Shown here: in pieces, positions 26,403 to 36,326 of the stretch
Numbering within the stretch: the first letter of the stretch is position 1
Layout: each line of letters starts with the position of its first letter
Source of the DNA: Bog-473 sp963726135
Lineage (GTDB): Bacteria > Actinomycetota > Acidimicrobiia > Acidimicrobiales > RAAP-2
Length of the DNA: 64,000 nucleotides
Direction: 5' to 3'
NCBI GenBank assembly: GCA_963726135.1
Contig: CAVSBE010000008.1
Coordinates: forward strand, 620,001 to 684,000
The notes under the pieces: model-generated
What the model was told of the DNA's origin: nothing
What the model saw: only the letters and a program-made list of their open reading frames with translations
Database searches by the model: none
Program-made: the position numbers and the translations under genes

Positions 26403-28586
26403 ATGTGGTTCGCCGGTAAGAGCGGTAACGCTTCGGGTGACGATGGGACTGCTTGCTTGTTGTTGGCGTGCCCGACACTGATTGGCTTGGGCACGCCGTT
26501 GGCCAGTGCTGATGTGACGGGGGGAAGCCTCGGTACTCCATTCGTTTACGGGTGCAGCGAAGGGAATCCACCTTCGGTTGGTGACACTTGGTACAACGCC
26601 TGGGCGGATAACGGGAACATCTATGCCACATCCGATGACAGCTCTGGCTTTGCCGTCACTTGTCAGAACGGCTCATCCCAGAGTAAATGTCCGGGTGGCG
26701 GAAGCAATCTGGTTGTGAATGAGATTCAAGGTGCCGATCGAGAGCAACTGTCCTCGTCCTTCACCAACTGCATGACCAGCTATGGCCTCGTCGGCTCCGT
26801 AGGCTACAGACAATTGCCCCGAGCACGACACCTGGAAGACCGGAGGCATTATTTCGGTAACGGTACGCTCTACCTCGTCGTTTCACGGCAGAGCCACGCT
26901 GGCAATAGATATCCTTCCGGCTATCAGGCGACAGAGAAAGCCAGCATCATCAAGTTGACCGATCACGGTCGAACGTGGACTAATACGACGACGACCGCCA
27001 CCCATAGAACCGCGCGCGCGGTCTTGCAATGCCACCACGGGGCATTACAACGCCATGTTCCCCAGCAAAAATTTGCCAACATCGTTTAAATCAATTACGG
27101 CCAAGACGATGCTTCGGGGTCGGCCACAGACGGTAACGGTGGCGACTCCTACGTCTACGCAATGGCGAATGACGGCTTTGCCTACGACGGGAGTTCCGAC
27201 GTTTAGGGTGAAAAAAAACCCACATCTGCTTGCTCGATTCCAATGGAGTGGAGATTATGCGAGAAGAACGGCTTTTCTGGGGGCAGCGGAAATGACCCAG
27301 GGAACTGGACAAACAACGTGAACCAGGCGACGGCGTTCATTCCCGAAAATTAATGATTAAGCCAAGACGGCGCCCAGTACATACCGGCTCTACAGTGCTA
27401 CGTACTCACCAGCTTCTACTATCCCTTCGATCAGTGCTGGCCATTCGTCACCCAGTCGCAGAACTCAACTGCAGCGGTGCAGACGAGACACGCACGACTA
27501 CTCGTCCTTCTTCCAATCTCCGACGCCGTGGGGTCCCTGGGATGGATCTTTGAACCAGTCGGACGGGTTTGGCTGGTATGACCGCACCTTAGTGTCCAAG
27601 TTCAAGAGCCGCGACGGACTCAGCGACACGCTCTTCACCTCGGGTGATTTTGCTGTTACTTCAGGTCCTTGCCCGGCGAGAGACTTATCGGCTTCACGCC
27701 GTGCCCTTAGCTTTCAGGCCTCCCTACAACCAGCGTCATCATCCCGTCGAACAACGCCACAGTCTCGGGTATGTCTCAGGTGCTCGACGCGTTAATCTGC
27801 GGGGGTAACCAAGGTGCAGTACGAGATCACCGGTGGGACTCTCACGAGTTAGCCATCGCCTCGGCCAGCCCCACCTACTACGGGTGGATCGGGCCGTGGA
27901 ACACGACGAGCGTGCCGAACGGCACCTACACGCTCCAGAGCCTGGCCTCGTACGCTGGTGCAGTCACGGGCACGACTCGCCGATCACGATCACGGTGGAC
28001 AACCCGCCGCCGAGCACCGCCGTCATCATCCCGTCGAACAACGCCAGAGTCTCAGGCACGGCTCAGGTGCTCGACGTGTTTGCCTCTGCGGAGCTAACGA
28101 AGGAGCAGTACGAGATCACCGGTGGCGCTCTGACTAAGTCTGTGATCGCCACGGGAAGCCCCACTGATGACGGCTGATGTGGCGTGGTAGATGACGAGGG
28201 TGCCGAGCGGCACCTACACGCTCCAGAGCCTGGCCTCGTACGCCGGTGGAGTCACGGGCACGAGTCCGCCCATCACGATCACGGTCGACAACCCGCCGCC
28301 GAGCACCAGCGTCATCATCCCGTCGAACAACGCCACAGTCTCGGGCACGTCTCAGGTGCTCGACGCGTTTTCCTCTGCGGGGGTAACCAAGGAGCAGTAC
28401 GAGATCACCGGTGGGGCTCTGACTAATTCTGTGATCGCCTCGGCCAGCCCCACCTACTACGGGTGGATCGGGCTGTGGAACACGACGAGCGTGCCCAACG
28501 GCACCTACACGCTCCAGAGCCTGGCCTCGTACGCCGGTGGAGTCACGGGCACGAGTCCGCCCATCACGATCACGGTGGCGAACTAA
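26403..28586 (+). pseudogene. Secreted DUF4185-like protein with Ig-like repeats, heavily decayed
   Basis: The first frame gives a hydrophobic export-like segment (ACLLLACPTLIGLGTPLAS), then GTPFVYGCSEGNPPSVGDTW and YNAWADNGNIYATSDDSSGF, with sialidase-like DUF4185 character. Further pieces appear in changing frames: GTLYLVVSRQSHAGNRYPSG, FVNYGQDDASGSATDGNGDS, YVYAMANDGFAYDGSSDV (followed by TAG) and QSPTPWGPWDGSLNQSDGF. The C-terminal third consists of three ~96-residue Ig-like repeats (SVIIPSNNATVSGTSQVLD...). It was probably a surface or secreted carbohydrate-related protein. At least five frame breaks and one in-frame stop make a working product very unlikely. Confidence 0.6.
27734..28586 (+). 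repeat. Three tandem ~289-bp Ig-like domain repeats
   Basis: Repeat starts (gtcatcatcccgtcgaacaa) occur near 27735, 28022 and 28311, a period of 288-289 bp (96 residues). The consensus runs IIPSNNATVSGTSQVLDAF, KEQYEITGGAL, SPTYYGWIGLWNTTSVPNGT, YTLQSLASYAGGVTGTSPPI and TITVDNPPP. Only the third is in one continuous frame. The first two have frame breaks and a stop. Confidence 0.75.
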
Positions 28587-28834
28587 CAGACTCGCTTAAC
28601 TCGCTCGCTTCCGGCAAATGGGGCAACTTGCAGTTGTGATGCCTGCGTTTTCGTCCTCTCGTGATCGTTGGGGTGGGTGGAATGAAGACGGCTCGATCCG
28701 ATTCATGCTGCGATGCATGGTGGAGCCTTCCGACAGAATCCGTTTACCCAGAACCAACTCCCCTGCCCCAGACCGCCGGGTTGGTGCGATGCCAAGGCCG
28801 TCACAGGTGGCAGCATCCTGCTTCGCTTATGTGG

Positions 28835-29236
28835 TCAGCCGACGGTCCATTCGAACGATGCACCGTTCAAGTTGAGCTTGTTCTTAGCGCATTCACCGGT
28901 GTAGGCGAGCCCGGTCTTGCTCGGAGAACCAGTGCAGTGCCAGCCGGAGGGGCCTCCTGGGATCGATCCTGACAGCTTGGAGTGCACCTTCTCTTTCACA
29001 AGGGCGCGTACGTAGGACTGCGCGCTGGCGCAGTTGTACTTCACGACGTTCACGACGTACGCAGTACCCTTCGTGTTGGGCGCGTAGGGCAGAGCCCACT
29101 GCGGCCCGGTGACCGACGCGGAGTGACCCGAGGTGAGGGCCGCGGCCGGGGCGACCTCCCCACTAATTGCGATGGAGACCGGCACAAGAAGCGTGCAACC
29201 CAGTATCCCGGAGAGGAGAAGTCGTTTGAGGGCCAT
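28835..29236 (-). CDS. Small secreted protein of unknown function
   Basis: A 133-residue protein with a signal peptide (MALKRLLLSGILGCTLLVPV, then SIAISGEVAPAAA as a likely cleavage region). The mature part contains VVNVVKYNCASAQSYVRALV, GWHCTGSPSKTG and YTGECAKNKLNLNG, with three Cys that could form a disulfide. The frame is intact and has ordinary codon use, which stands out from the decayed genes on both sides. No family is recognised. Confidence 0.65.
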   Translation of the reverse strand: MALKRLLLSGILGCTLLVPVSIAISGEVAPAAALTSGHSASVTGPQWALPYAPNTKGTAYVVNVVKYNCASAQSYVRALVKEKVHSKLSGSIPGGPSGWHCTGSPSKTGLAYTGECAKNKLNLNGASFEWTVG

Positions 29237-29589
29237 GTCCGTACTCCCCCATCTGCTGCGTCATCTTGCAACGTCCGGCGCAATCGTAGCCCTGGTCGAG
29301 ATCAAGCGCTAGGGGGTTGTCGGGTGCCCCCGTTCATTGATACTTCTCTGAGGGTCCACCGCTTGATTGCTGGTCCTGAATAGCTTCGGGAGTGCTGGTT
29401 GGTTCGGCTTGACTTGGAGTTCAGTGACGCCTTCGGGTGTCGTCGACCGAGGCCAACCAGTCGCACATTGACAGCGGCACGTCCCGTCTCCGAGTTGGGG
29501 TGATTGGTCCGGGTTGCTAGAACAACCCAGACCGCCCGTCGCTCCGATCCGGGACGGCCGTGCCATCCCTCAACACCTTGAGAGAAGGG

Positions 29590-30599
29590 ATGACCATGAC
29601 CATCGTAGAAGCTGCACGCGGGATCACCGGTGGTGTCGATACCCACCGCGACCTCCATGTCGCCGCAGCGCTCGATCCGCTGGGTGGACTGCTCGGGACC
29701 GAGAGCTTCTCGACCGATGCGGCCGGCTACAAGGCGCTGCTGCGCTGGCTCGAGGGCTTCGGAGACGTCACCAAGATCGGTGTGGAGGGGACGGGTTCGT
29801 ATGGCTCGGGCCTGGCCCGCCACCTGCGTCGTGCGGGCGTCGAGGTCATCGAGGTCGACCGGCCGGATCGCCAGAAGCGCCGGAGAACCGGCAAGTCCGA
29901 TCCCCTCGACGCCATCGAAGCCGCCCGGGCCGCCTTGAGTGGTCGGGCGAGGGGCAAGCCCAAGTCACGGGACGGTGCGGTCGAGGCCATCCGGGTCCTC
30001 GTCGTCGCCAAGCGCTCGGCCCGCCAGGCCAGGAGCAAGGCCCTGGTCCAGATGCGCCACCTCGGCTACAGCGCCCCTGAGCAGCTGCGTTGCCGCTTGA
30101 AGGGCCTCTCGGTGCCTGCACTGGTGGCCGAAGGAAAGGGGCTTCGTCCCAGTCGCTCTCCCGATCCGGTGACCGCTGCCACCAAGGCGTCGTTGTCCTC
30201 GTTGGCACACCGCATCGAGGCGCTCGACCGTGAACTCGCCGAGCTCGACGAGCGGATCGAAGCGCTCCTCGTCGCCACCGTCCCGGACCTCCTCGAGCTC
30301 TTCGGGGTCGGTCCCGACACCGCGGCGGCCCTCGTCATGGCCGCCGGCGACAATCCCGAGCGCCTCCACCAGAGGCGGCTTGGGCCCACTTGTGCGGTGT
30401 GTCGCCCATTCCCAAGGGGTCAGGCAAGAACAGCGGCAGGGTCAAGGTTCACGACGGTGGGGATCGCCAGGCCGACAGCGCGCTCTGGCGCATCGTCATG
30501 GTGCGCATCGCCCACGATCCCGAGACCCAGCTCTACTTCGAGCGCCGCGTGAAGGAAGGGAAGACCACATATGACGTCATCCGCATCTTGAAGCGCTAG
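29590..30599 (+). pseudogene. IS110-family transposase, frame broken
   Basis: The N-terminal RuvC-like DEDD domain is complete: GGVDTHRDLHVAAALDPLGG, KIGVEGTGSYGSGLARHLR and the paired acidic KSDPLDAIEAARAAL. The C-terminal transposase_20 domain starts VPDLLELFGVGPDTAAALVM. After about 30370 the frame shifts, and CGVSPIPKGSGKNSGRVKVH, GGDRQADSALWRIVMVRIAH and FERRVKEGKTTYDVIRILKR finish the domain. A TAG at 30597-30599 cuts the usual end, while the next frame would read YVAREVYRYLP. The ATG at 29590 follows gagaaggg. IS110 elements lack simple inverted repeats, so I cannot set the outer ends. Confidence 0.9.
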
Positions 30600-30928
30600 T
30601 CGCCCGCGAGGTCTATCGCTACCTGCCCGCGGATAGATCCCCGGGCTGTGGGTCTGGCTTTCCCCCGTTCTGTCGGCCTTCGGGTCTGACTTCCCAGCGA
30701 TTCGCCGACCCTCAGCTCGGGCCACCATCTCGAAAACGCGTGACCCAATAAGAGCTTGTCCTCGACTCGAGTGACTCATCAATGTTCTGTCCGCTGTTTT
30801 CACTCCCGAGCCCCCGAAGAGGGGTTGACAAGTGATAGGAGCGTCGCCGGGACTGTGAGCATCGCCGGATTGCGGTCACGTCCCGGACAAGTAGCCAGGA
30901 CGGTCGGTACCGCCAACCGTCTTCGGCT
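30600..30928. other. Right flank of the IS110 transposase, no gene recognised
   Basis: The first ~40 bases carry the frame-shifted end of the transposase. The rest has no recognisable coding sequence. Confidence 0.35.
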
Positions 30929-31321
30929 CTAGGACGCGCTGCGATGGAGCTGGAGACAGGTGTCGACGGCGAAGCGCCGGTGCAGCTTCTGTTCCTTCGG
31001 TCGGAAGAATCGGGTCGCGTCTGTATCGGAATGACCTGTGGCAGATCGACTTCATACGATTGTCAATGGGTCACGACGGTCGCTGTCCCGCAGGCAACGA
31101 CGTTCTTCGGTCCAATCAGTGCGTTCGCCATAAGGGAGGGCGATCAGAAAGCAGTCGTCGTGGTTAACCGCTACAACCGGCGTCTTGTAGCTCCGACCTG
31201 AACGGCGTCCAACGTGACGGATGACCGAGGTATTGGACTGTTCCGTCCCGGCTGATCGCATGGCGAGTGGCCTTGTCGCTTGCGTGAACCTGCGCAGGAC
31301 TCTCTGGATGGTTTCGTTCAT
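30929..31321 (-). pseudogene. F420-dependent nitroreductase-family (DUF385-like) protein, decayed
   Basis: The N-terminal half is in frame: ETIQRVLRRFTQATRPLAMR, then HVGRRSGRSYKTPVVAVNHD and FLIALPYGERTDW, matching small split-barrel deazaflavin-dependent proteins. Further pieces sit in other frames: KNVVACGTATVVTH followed by a TGA codon, QSYEVDLPQVIP, and a C-terminus FFRPKEQKLHRRFAVDT. At least two frame breaks and one stop are needed to join them. The family reduces nitro compounds or enones with F420H2. Confidence 0.65.
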
Positions 31322-31442
31322 TTCTGCAGCGATCCTACTGGTTGTCCTCCGGGTAGGGCAGACGCCCGACCAGGCTCGCCAACGCTCTGGCTCCCAGTCC
31401 TAGTGACTTGCTTGATGAACCGAGGTAGGCGTCATGGGGAAC

Positions 31443-31470
31443 TGTCCCCTATCGTCGGGACGGTGGGAAC
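31443..31470 (+). repeat. Direct repeat copy 1 flanking a cargo region
   Basis: The stretch TGTCCCCTATCGTCGGGACG, continuing gtgggaac, is closely matched at 34522-34552. Similarity continues weakly further right (cggcac). It may be an insertion-sequence end or a small non-autonomous element. Confidence 0.4.
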
Positions 31471-31524
31471 CATTTCGGCACTCGATGGTCACGGCAAACG
31501 CCCTTGACATTCGCTGCCATCAAT

Positions 31525-32361
31525 TTACGGCTGATCCTCGTGCAGAATCTGCCGACCAGGGGTGCTGTGGAAGTCACCAATGTCAAACTCCTTCTCGGGA
31601 AAGGAGCCGTCGCCTCGGATCACATAGACGATCCCTGGCACGACGCTGATCTCTCGTATGAGATCCGGTCGACTGGCCACCACGAAGACCAGTTCGAGTA
31701 TCAATTTGGACATTGGCGTTCGTTCGTCTTTGAACGCGTCCCGATTTCTTGGCCAGTTGTCAGGGTTTCCGCCCGGGTAGTGAGCCCATCCCCAATCCTC
31801 TAAGACATAGAGGCCGCCTGCACGAACGCTGGGCAGCAATGCGTTGAGGGACGCTTTTGTCATTTCGTATAAGTGAGAACAATCGTCCACAACCAGATCG
31901 AGGGGCTCATCACCGAAGTGCTCGCCGACGAGTCTCGTAAGGAGTAATCGATCAGCTTGGTTCGTGCCGTAGCAGAGATGTACCGAATTGTTCAAACCGT
32001 GCTTGGAAATGAACGCATCAAGAGATTCCACTCGGTCGGGCATCGAGTCGATCCCGAGCATTCTCTTCGGTGAGAACAGTTCTTGGTACAGAGCGATGCT
32101 TCCGCCCTTGAAGATTCCCAGGTCCACGACATTCTCAACCCGCTCCGGCGCAAATCTCAGCAGGTTGTCAAGATAGTGCCTCGTCTTAAGCAATACGAAG
32201 TGGTCGGCTGTCGAGTCCCATGCGTTCCAGTTGCTTGGCTCGACGGTCAATGCGAAGTTCGTAGTGCCAATCCGGAGGTTGCCATCATGGTCGCTCCACT
32301 TCATCAGCGCGGAGCGGACGGACAAGGCAATGGGGCTCTCCGGTGATCGCAGACTCTTCAC
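31525..32361 (-). CDS. Class I SAM-dependent methyltransferase (Methyltransf_24/CmcI-like)
   Basis: An intact protein of 278 residues. ENVVDLGIFKGGSIALYQEL is motif I, LGIDSMPDRVESLDAF carries the acidic residue that binds SAM ribose, DLVVDDCSHLYEMTKASLNA is a metal/acid region of CmcI-like enzymes, and RAGGLYVLEDWGWAHYPG follows. Such enzymes methylate sugars or small molecules in surface-glycan and antibiotic clusters. GC content and codon use are lower than in the core genes, in line with transfer. No sugar-biosynthesis genes are next to it. Confidence 0.8.
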   Translation of the reverse strand: MKSLRSPESPIALSVRSALMKWSDHDGNLRIGTTNFALTVEPSNWNAWDSTADHFVLLKTRHYLDNLLRFAPERVENVVDLGIFKGGSIALYQELFSPKRMLGIDSMPDRVESLDAFISKHGLNNSVHLCYGTNQADRLLLTRLVGEHFGDEPLDLVVDDCSHLYEMTKASLNALLPSVRAGGLYVLEDWGWAHYPGGNPDNWPRNRDAFKDERTPMSKLILELVFVVASRPDLIREISVVPGIVYVIRGDGSFPEKEFDIGDFHSTPGRQILHEDQP

Positions 32362-32523
32362 GAATCGATGATAGGCCCCTGCCGAGATGCAGTGGCCGAG
32401 ACCGCCGGATGGACGGTATCAGCCAATGGTCTGCCTCCACGAGCTGGGGGTGAGCGTTCGCGGCCTCACTGATCCAACTACGACGCCGCGGTGATCGAAG
32501 CCCTCGGGATAGGGACTGCCCCC

Positions 32524-32769
32524 TTACGCCGGGGAGTACCACAAAGTACTCACTTGAGTACGTACCGATGCTACTCGCCACTGGCATCCGTCCTGTTTCA
32601 AGTCGTCCAACCACTCGAACTCAACCGAGCTACCCGGTATCAGATCTCGATAGCTGTCGATGCCTGTGATGTTCGAGAAGTGAACGAAACCGTCACCCAG
32701 TCGATCGGGAGCCGTGATTGCGCCCCACCCCCCTTCGTCGCGCCAGAAAGCGACGGTCGCAAGCGCCAT
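32524..32769 (-). CDS. Cold-shock domain protein
   Basis: An 81-residue protein starting MALATVAFWRDEGGWGAITA at 32769. The CSD pattern is present: the W-G core with GWGAITAP, DGFVHFSNITG in place of FVHFSAI, and the last strands PGSSVEFEWLDDLKQDGCQW followed by RVASVRT. The first RNA-binding aromatic cluster (usually KGFGFI) is replaced by GGWGAI, as in actinobacterial variants of the family. It is likely an RNA-binding protein. The longer frame starting at 32847 has no character before MALATV. Confidence 0.7.
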   Translation of the reverse strand: MALATVAFWRDEGGWGAITAPDRLGDGFVHFSNITGIDSYRDLIPGSSVEFEWLDDLKQDGCQWRVASVRTQVSTLWYSPA

Positions 32770-33025
32770 GAGAAGAATCGTATTGCTCTCCCCCCAGGTG
32801 CCCCCGCTCGCCGGGACTGAGAGCGGCGTTGCGTCACCTTGGGTCAAACCGCAGGACTCGAGCCCAGGCGTCCGCGAACGAGATCGTCGCGTGTACCCTC
32901 ACTATAGCTCATTCTAGAGCACTAGCGTCCCCGCTTACGGTGACAAGATCGAGAGTCCCGATGGTTCCCAATGCCAAGTGGTGGTCTTGCCCGGCTTGCC
33001 ATCGTGATCTTTTCTGCACTGAACA

Positions 33026-33295
33026 ATGACCGTCGCGAACGACACTGGCATGAATCTTCTCATCGAGTCTGCCGATGCGCTCGATATGGCAGCCGGTGCT
33101 TGTGAAAGCTCGGACGATGCGGCGCACCTCTTTACGCTGGCGGACCGGATCCGCGGCTACCTGACAATGAGCCGTCCTACCACGACTCTTGGAATGCCTC
33201 GGATTGTCTCTGACGGTGCCCGGCTAACGGATGAAAACGTGATTCATCGGACGGAAGAGTTCAACACGTCCCACGTACGCATCCTGTCGGACTGA
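33026..33295 (+). CDS. Small hypothetical protein
   Basis: An 89-residue open frame starting MTVANDTGMNLLIESADALD. A helical first half (LDMAAGACESSDDAAHLFTL, then ADRIRGYLTMS) and a polar C-terminus. No family is recognised. Its 3' end overlaps the end of the convergent sterol-desaturase gene by 35 bases. Evidence for expression is limited to an ATG and plausible composition. Confidence 0.35.
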   Translation: MTVANDTGMNLLIESADALDMAAGACESSDDAAHLFTLADRIRGYLTMSRPTTTLGMPRIVSDGARLTDENVIHRTEEFNTSHVRILSD

Positions 33296-34313
33296 CATCT
33301 CGTGGGCATGTGCCAAATGGACCTGTGGCCAAAGCGCGGTAAGTCGGGTATCCCAGTTCGCCGGAGAGGGGACGCGGTGCGGGCTTGTCCCCCACCACCT
33401 GGCCGGGTTGGCGGGTTGCAGGAGTTCGGACGGTGGCGGGCTGGGCAGCAGAAGCCGAGGGGCGCAGTGGCCAAGCCAGCTGGGCCAGGTACCGCTCCGG
33501 CGCTGGTTCGTCCGTCCCGTAGGCAATGGGCATCTGCCCAGCTGGTAGGTGCATCGTGCCAAAGACTAGGTCGATCAAGGGGAACTCCCCAGCGAAGTTG
33601 CTGTTGTAGGCCGTCGGGTCGGAGGCATGGTGCCAGTGGTGGTATTCCGGCGTGGCGATCAGCCAGCTCAGTGGGCCTAATCGCAGCCGCACGTTGGCAT
33701 GAACGAAGATCGCATGCAAGGTGACAAACGCAAGATATCCGCCGAATGTCGCTCGCGAGAAACCGATGGCCAGGAACGGAAGGACAACGCATGAACGTTG
33801 GAAGGCTTGGTCAACTGGATGGAGGCGGCCAGCAGCCAGCCAGTCAAGCCGCTCGCTGGAGTGGTGGACCTTGTGAAAGCGCCACAGCCACGGCACTTGG
33901 TGCGACACCCGGTGAGCCCAGTAACCGCAGACTGAAGCCAACAAGAACGCCTCGGCGAACTGCAGGCCATGCGACTGGCTCGCCACGGCCATCCGCCAGC
34001 CCAGCGGGACCATGTGTCGGAGTCCCACCCCAACTGTGAAGACCGTCACCAACAACAGAACTGTGCTCAATAGGTTGTCGGCAACCAGATGCACCAGGTC
34101 GGTCCGCCACCCAGGGCGTAACAACTTCAGCGGGCGCAGTGGCACCGCCCGCTCCAGCAGCACAAACAGCAGCGCCACCACCAATGTGCCCACCAGCCGG
34201 CCGCTTTGAACAGCCAGCGAAAAGAGCACCAAAGCCAAGGTCGCAGAGGTCACGAGCGCCGGGAAAAACATCGCCCGACTCTCCGATACGGGTCGACGGA
34301 CTGGCTGGGTCAC
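33261..34313 (-). CDS. Sterol desaturase/fatty acid hydroxylase superfamily protein
   Basis: A membrane di-iron enzyme of 350 residues. Four or more hydrophobic segments surround the three His boxes: HRVSH (in GYWAHRVSHQVPWLW), HKVHH (in RFHKVHHSSERLDW) and YHHWHH (in TPEYHHWHHASDPTAYN). This is the full set needed for the metal centre. The conserved domain ends around PIAYGTDEPAPERYLAQLAW. The last ~70 residues are low in character and may follow a frame break. The family hydroxylates or desaturates lipids, and carotenoid and sterol substrates are known. It lies within the repeat-bounded cargo section of the island. Confidence 0.85.
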   Translation of the reverse strand: MTQPVRRPVSESRAMFFPALVTSATLALVLFSLAVQSGRLVGTLVVALLFVLLERAVPLRPLKLLRPGWRTDLVHLVADNLLSTVLLLVTVFTVGVGLRHMVPLGWRMAVASQSHGLQFAEAFLLASVCGYWAHRVSHQVPWLWRFHKVHHSSERLDWLAAGRLHPVDQAFQRSCVVLPFLAIGFSRATFGGYLAFVTLHAIFVHANVRLRLGPLSWLIATPEYHHWHHASDPTAYNSNFAGEFPLIDLVFGTMHLPAGQMPIAYGTDEPAPERYLAQLAWPLRPSASAAQPATVRTPATRQPGQVVGDKPAPRPLSGELGYPTYRALATGPFGTCPRDVSPTGCVRGTC

Positions 34314-34615
34314 CCAGGCAGGGTGCCACCTGTCAGAGTCGGCGTCAACGGCGCCCCCTGAACCTTCACAGAACCCTCATATCGGCTAACAGCGCGACGT
34401 CACGTTGCGTTCGACGCCGTCAGGAGAATGTTGCGATGGCCGCAAGCTATTCCAACGATGACGAGAACCCAGTTCCACGGGCGACGCCGCCCTTGTCGAG
34501 TGGTTAGTCGACCTGAATCAATGTGCCCCATATCGCCGGGACGGTGGGACAGCTCGGCACCGTGGGATAGAGGGCGGCGCCGAAGCGACAGCAATCTTAA
34601 TCTGGCTTGACCCAT
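34314..34615. other. Intergenic stretch holding the second direct repeat
   Basis: No coding region is recognised. The only marked structure is the direct repeat at 34522-34552. Confidence 0.35.
34522..34552 (+). repeat. Direct repeat copy 2 flanking a cargo region
   Basis: TGTGCCCCATATCGCCGGGA followed by cggtgggacag matches 31443-31470 apart from a few substitutions and two one-base insertions. It lies in the same orientation, 64 bases before the IS3 left end. Confidence 0.4.
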
Positions 34616-34646
34616 TGATTCACCCTGGGTTTGATGGAGGCTCGGT

Positions 34647-34812
34647 TTATTGGATTCCAACCAGCTCCTGGTCGGCTTGTTGGGCAGCGTAGGCCGCCTC
34701 GAACTCAGACGGCGGCACGTCGTTGAGATAGCCGTGCAGCCGGTCGGTGTTGTGCCAGTGCACCCAGCCGAGCGTGGCCAGTTCGACGTCCTCGACGCAC
34801 TTCCAGGGTCCC
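34647..34812 (-). pseudogene. IS3 OrfB C-terminal fragment, left of the IS630 insertion
   Basis: The frame GPWKCVEDVELATLGWVHWH, then NTDRLHGYLNDVPPSEFEA and AYAAQQADQELVGIQ is the conserved end of IS3-type transposases (the third catalytic region and after). It starts right at the IS630 left end. When the IS630 and one TA are removed it continues, after one TAG triplet, the frame of the orfB piece at 35938-35998. Confidence 0.8.
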
Positions 34813-34814
34813 TA

Positions 34815-35935
34815 GTGGATCCTCGCGATAATAACACTGATGTGGTTTCATGGAGGGATGCGACTTCCTCCACTCAAACTCCGTCGAGGTGACCGGGCCG
34901 AGCTCGAAGCGCGGTGCGGTCCAACACCATTGAGGCTCGGGCGGCCAAGCGGGCGCGGATGATCCTGCTGATGGCCGACGGCGAATCCAATCGGGCGATC
35001 GGTGAGCTGGTCGATCTGCACTACAACCAGGTGGGGATGTGGCGGGCCCGCTATGAGGAATACGGGCTGGCCGGGTTAGAAGACGAGGAGCGTCCGGGCC
35101 GCCCGGTGATCTATGACCACGACGACGTGTTGCTCTTGGTCAAGTTGGTCACCGAGGATCCCCCGGCCGGATCGACCCGCTGGACGATGGAGAGTCTCGC
35201 GACGGCCATGGCCGAGCACGGCGTGCACATCTCGGCTTCGCAGGCCTGGCGGATCTGTAAGGCCCTCGACCTCAAGCCCTGGCAGGTCGAGTCGTGGATG
35301 ACCAGCCATGACCCGGACTTTTGGGCCAAGGCCGCAGATGTCTGCGGCTTGTACCTCAATCCGCCGCACAATGCCGTGGTCTGGTCGGTCGACGAGAAGT
35401 CGGGCATGCAGGCCAAGTCACGGATCAACCCGACCAAACCGGCCATTCCGGGCAAGCGGACCAGGCGGGAGTTCGAGTACAAGCGCCATGGCACCGCCGT
35501 GCTCTTCGCCGTGTTGAGCGTCCATGAGGGCACAATGGCCGGATGGGTCACCAACTCGACTCGGAGCGACAACTTCGTCACCTTCTTGGGCGACCTGGTC
35601 GCCCAGACCCCGCCACACCTCGATCTCCATTGCATCGCCGACAACTTCGCCGCCCACAAGACGGCCAAGGTCACCGAATTCTTAGAGGCCAATCCCCGGG
35701 TCCACATCCATCACACACCCACCCATGCCAGCTGGCTCAACCAGGTCGAGCTCTTCTTCTCGATACTCGAACGTCGGCTGCTGCGCCGTGGTGAATTCGA
35801 CTCACCGACGACCTGGCCGACAAGGTCATCGCCTTCATCAACGACTACAACCGCCGGGCAACACCGTTCCGCTGGACCTATGACGGCAAGCCCCTCCGAG
35901 TCGTGTAAGTCACAATGATTTACGTGCGAGACCAC
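34815..35935 (+). mobile_element. IS630-family insertion sequence
   Basis: The element begins GTGG at 34815 and ends CCAC at 35935, flanked on both sides by TA (34813-34814 and 35936-35937), the target duplication expected for IS630/Tc1-mariner-type elements. The subterminal sequences are only roughly inverted (GTGGATCCTCGCGATAATAA against GTGGTCTCGCACGTAAATCA). It lies inside the IS3 transposase gene, so it arrived later. Confidence 0.85.
34858..35908 (+). pseudogene. IS630-family transposase, two frame breaks
   Basis: MRLPPLKLRRGDRAELEA begins in one frame and moves to the main frame near 34912 (RSNTIEARAAKRARMILLMA). HTH parts (SNRAIGELVDLHYNQVGMWR, GLEDEERPGRPVIYDHDD) come first. The DDE domain has VWSVDEKSGMQAKSR (first Asp), LHCIADNFAAHKTAKV (second Asp) and HHTPTHASWLNQVELFFSIL (Glu at QVE). 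Near 35800 the frame shifts again to DLADKVIAFINDYNRRATPF, then RWTYDGKPLRVV, and stops at 35908. The active-site residues are present, so the two indels alone would inactivate it. Confidence 0.85.
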
Positions 35936-35939
35936 TAGT

Positions 35940-36326
35940 TCAGTCCGCGGATGAGCTCTGACTTGTAGAGGGCGTTGACGGCTTCGGCGAGCGAGGGGCG
36001 CTGTCATCGCGGCGCGTCGTGATGATCCGGCGTCCCCGCTTGATCCCCCGGATGCCGGCCTGTCGCATCAGGCGGGCCACCTGGTCCCGGCCGATGTCGT
36101 GGCCGGCCCTGCGCGCCGCCTTCCAGAGCTTGTGGGCGCCATAGACCGAGTAGTTGGCCTTCCAGAGGGCGACCAAGATGGGCAGCATCACGACGTCGCG
36201 GATGGCCCGGGCCGACGGCGCCCGCTTCCTGGCGGCGTAGTAGGTGCTCGGAGCCACCTGCAGGGCGTCACAGATGGGCTCGACTCCGAGTTCGCTGCGG
36301 TTCTCGTCGATGAAGGCGACGATCAC
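35940..36326 (-). pseudogene. IS3 OrfB, N-terminal part with core deleted
   Basis: The HTH_21-type N-terminal part (FIDENRSELGVEPICDALQV, then APSTYYAARKRAPSARAIRD and SVYGAHKLWKAARRAGHDIG) ends at RRIITTRRDDSAP near 36000. In a shifted frame the next residues are RPSLAEAVNALYKSELIRGL, which belong about 110 residues further on. The segment with the catalytic Asp residues is thus absent. The ATG overlaps the orfA stop, as expected for programmed -1 frameshifting between orfA and orfB in this family. Confidence 0.85.

Noticed and set aside
30944..31201. 85-residue plus-strand frame
   Set aside because: Antisense to the F420-nitroreductase remnant, whose joined frames have far better family character.
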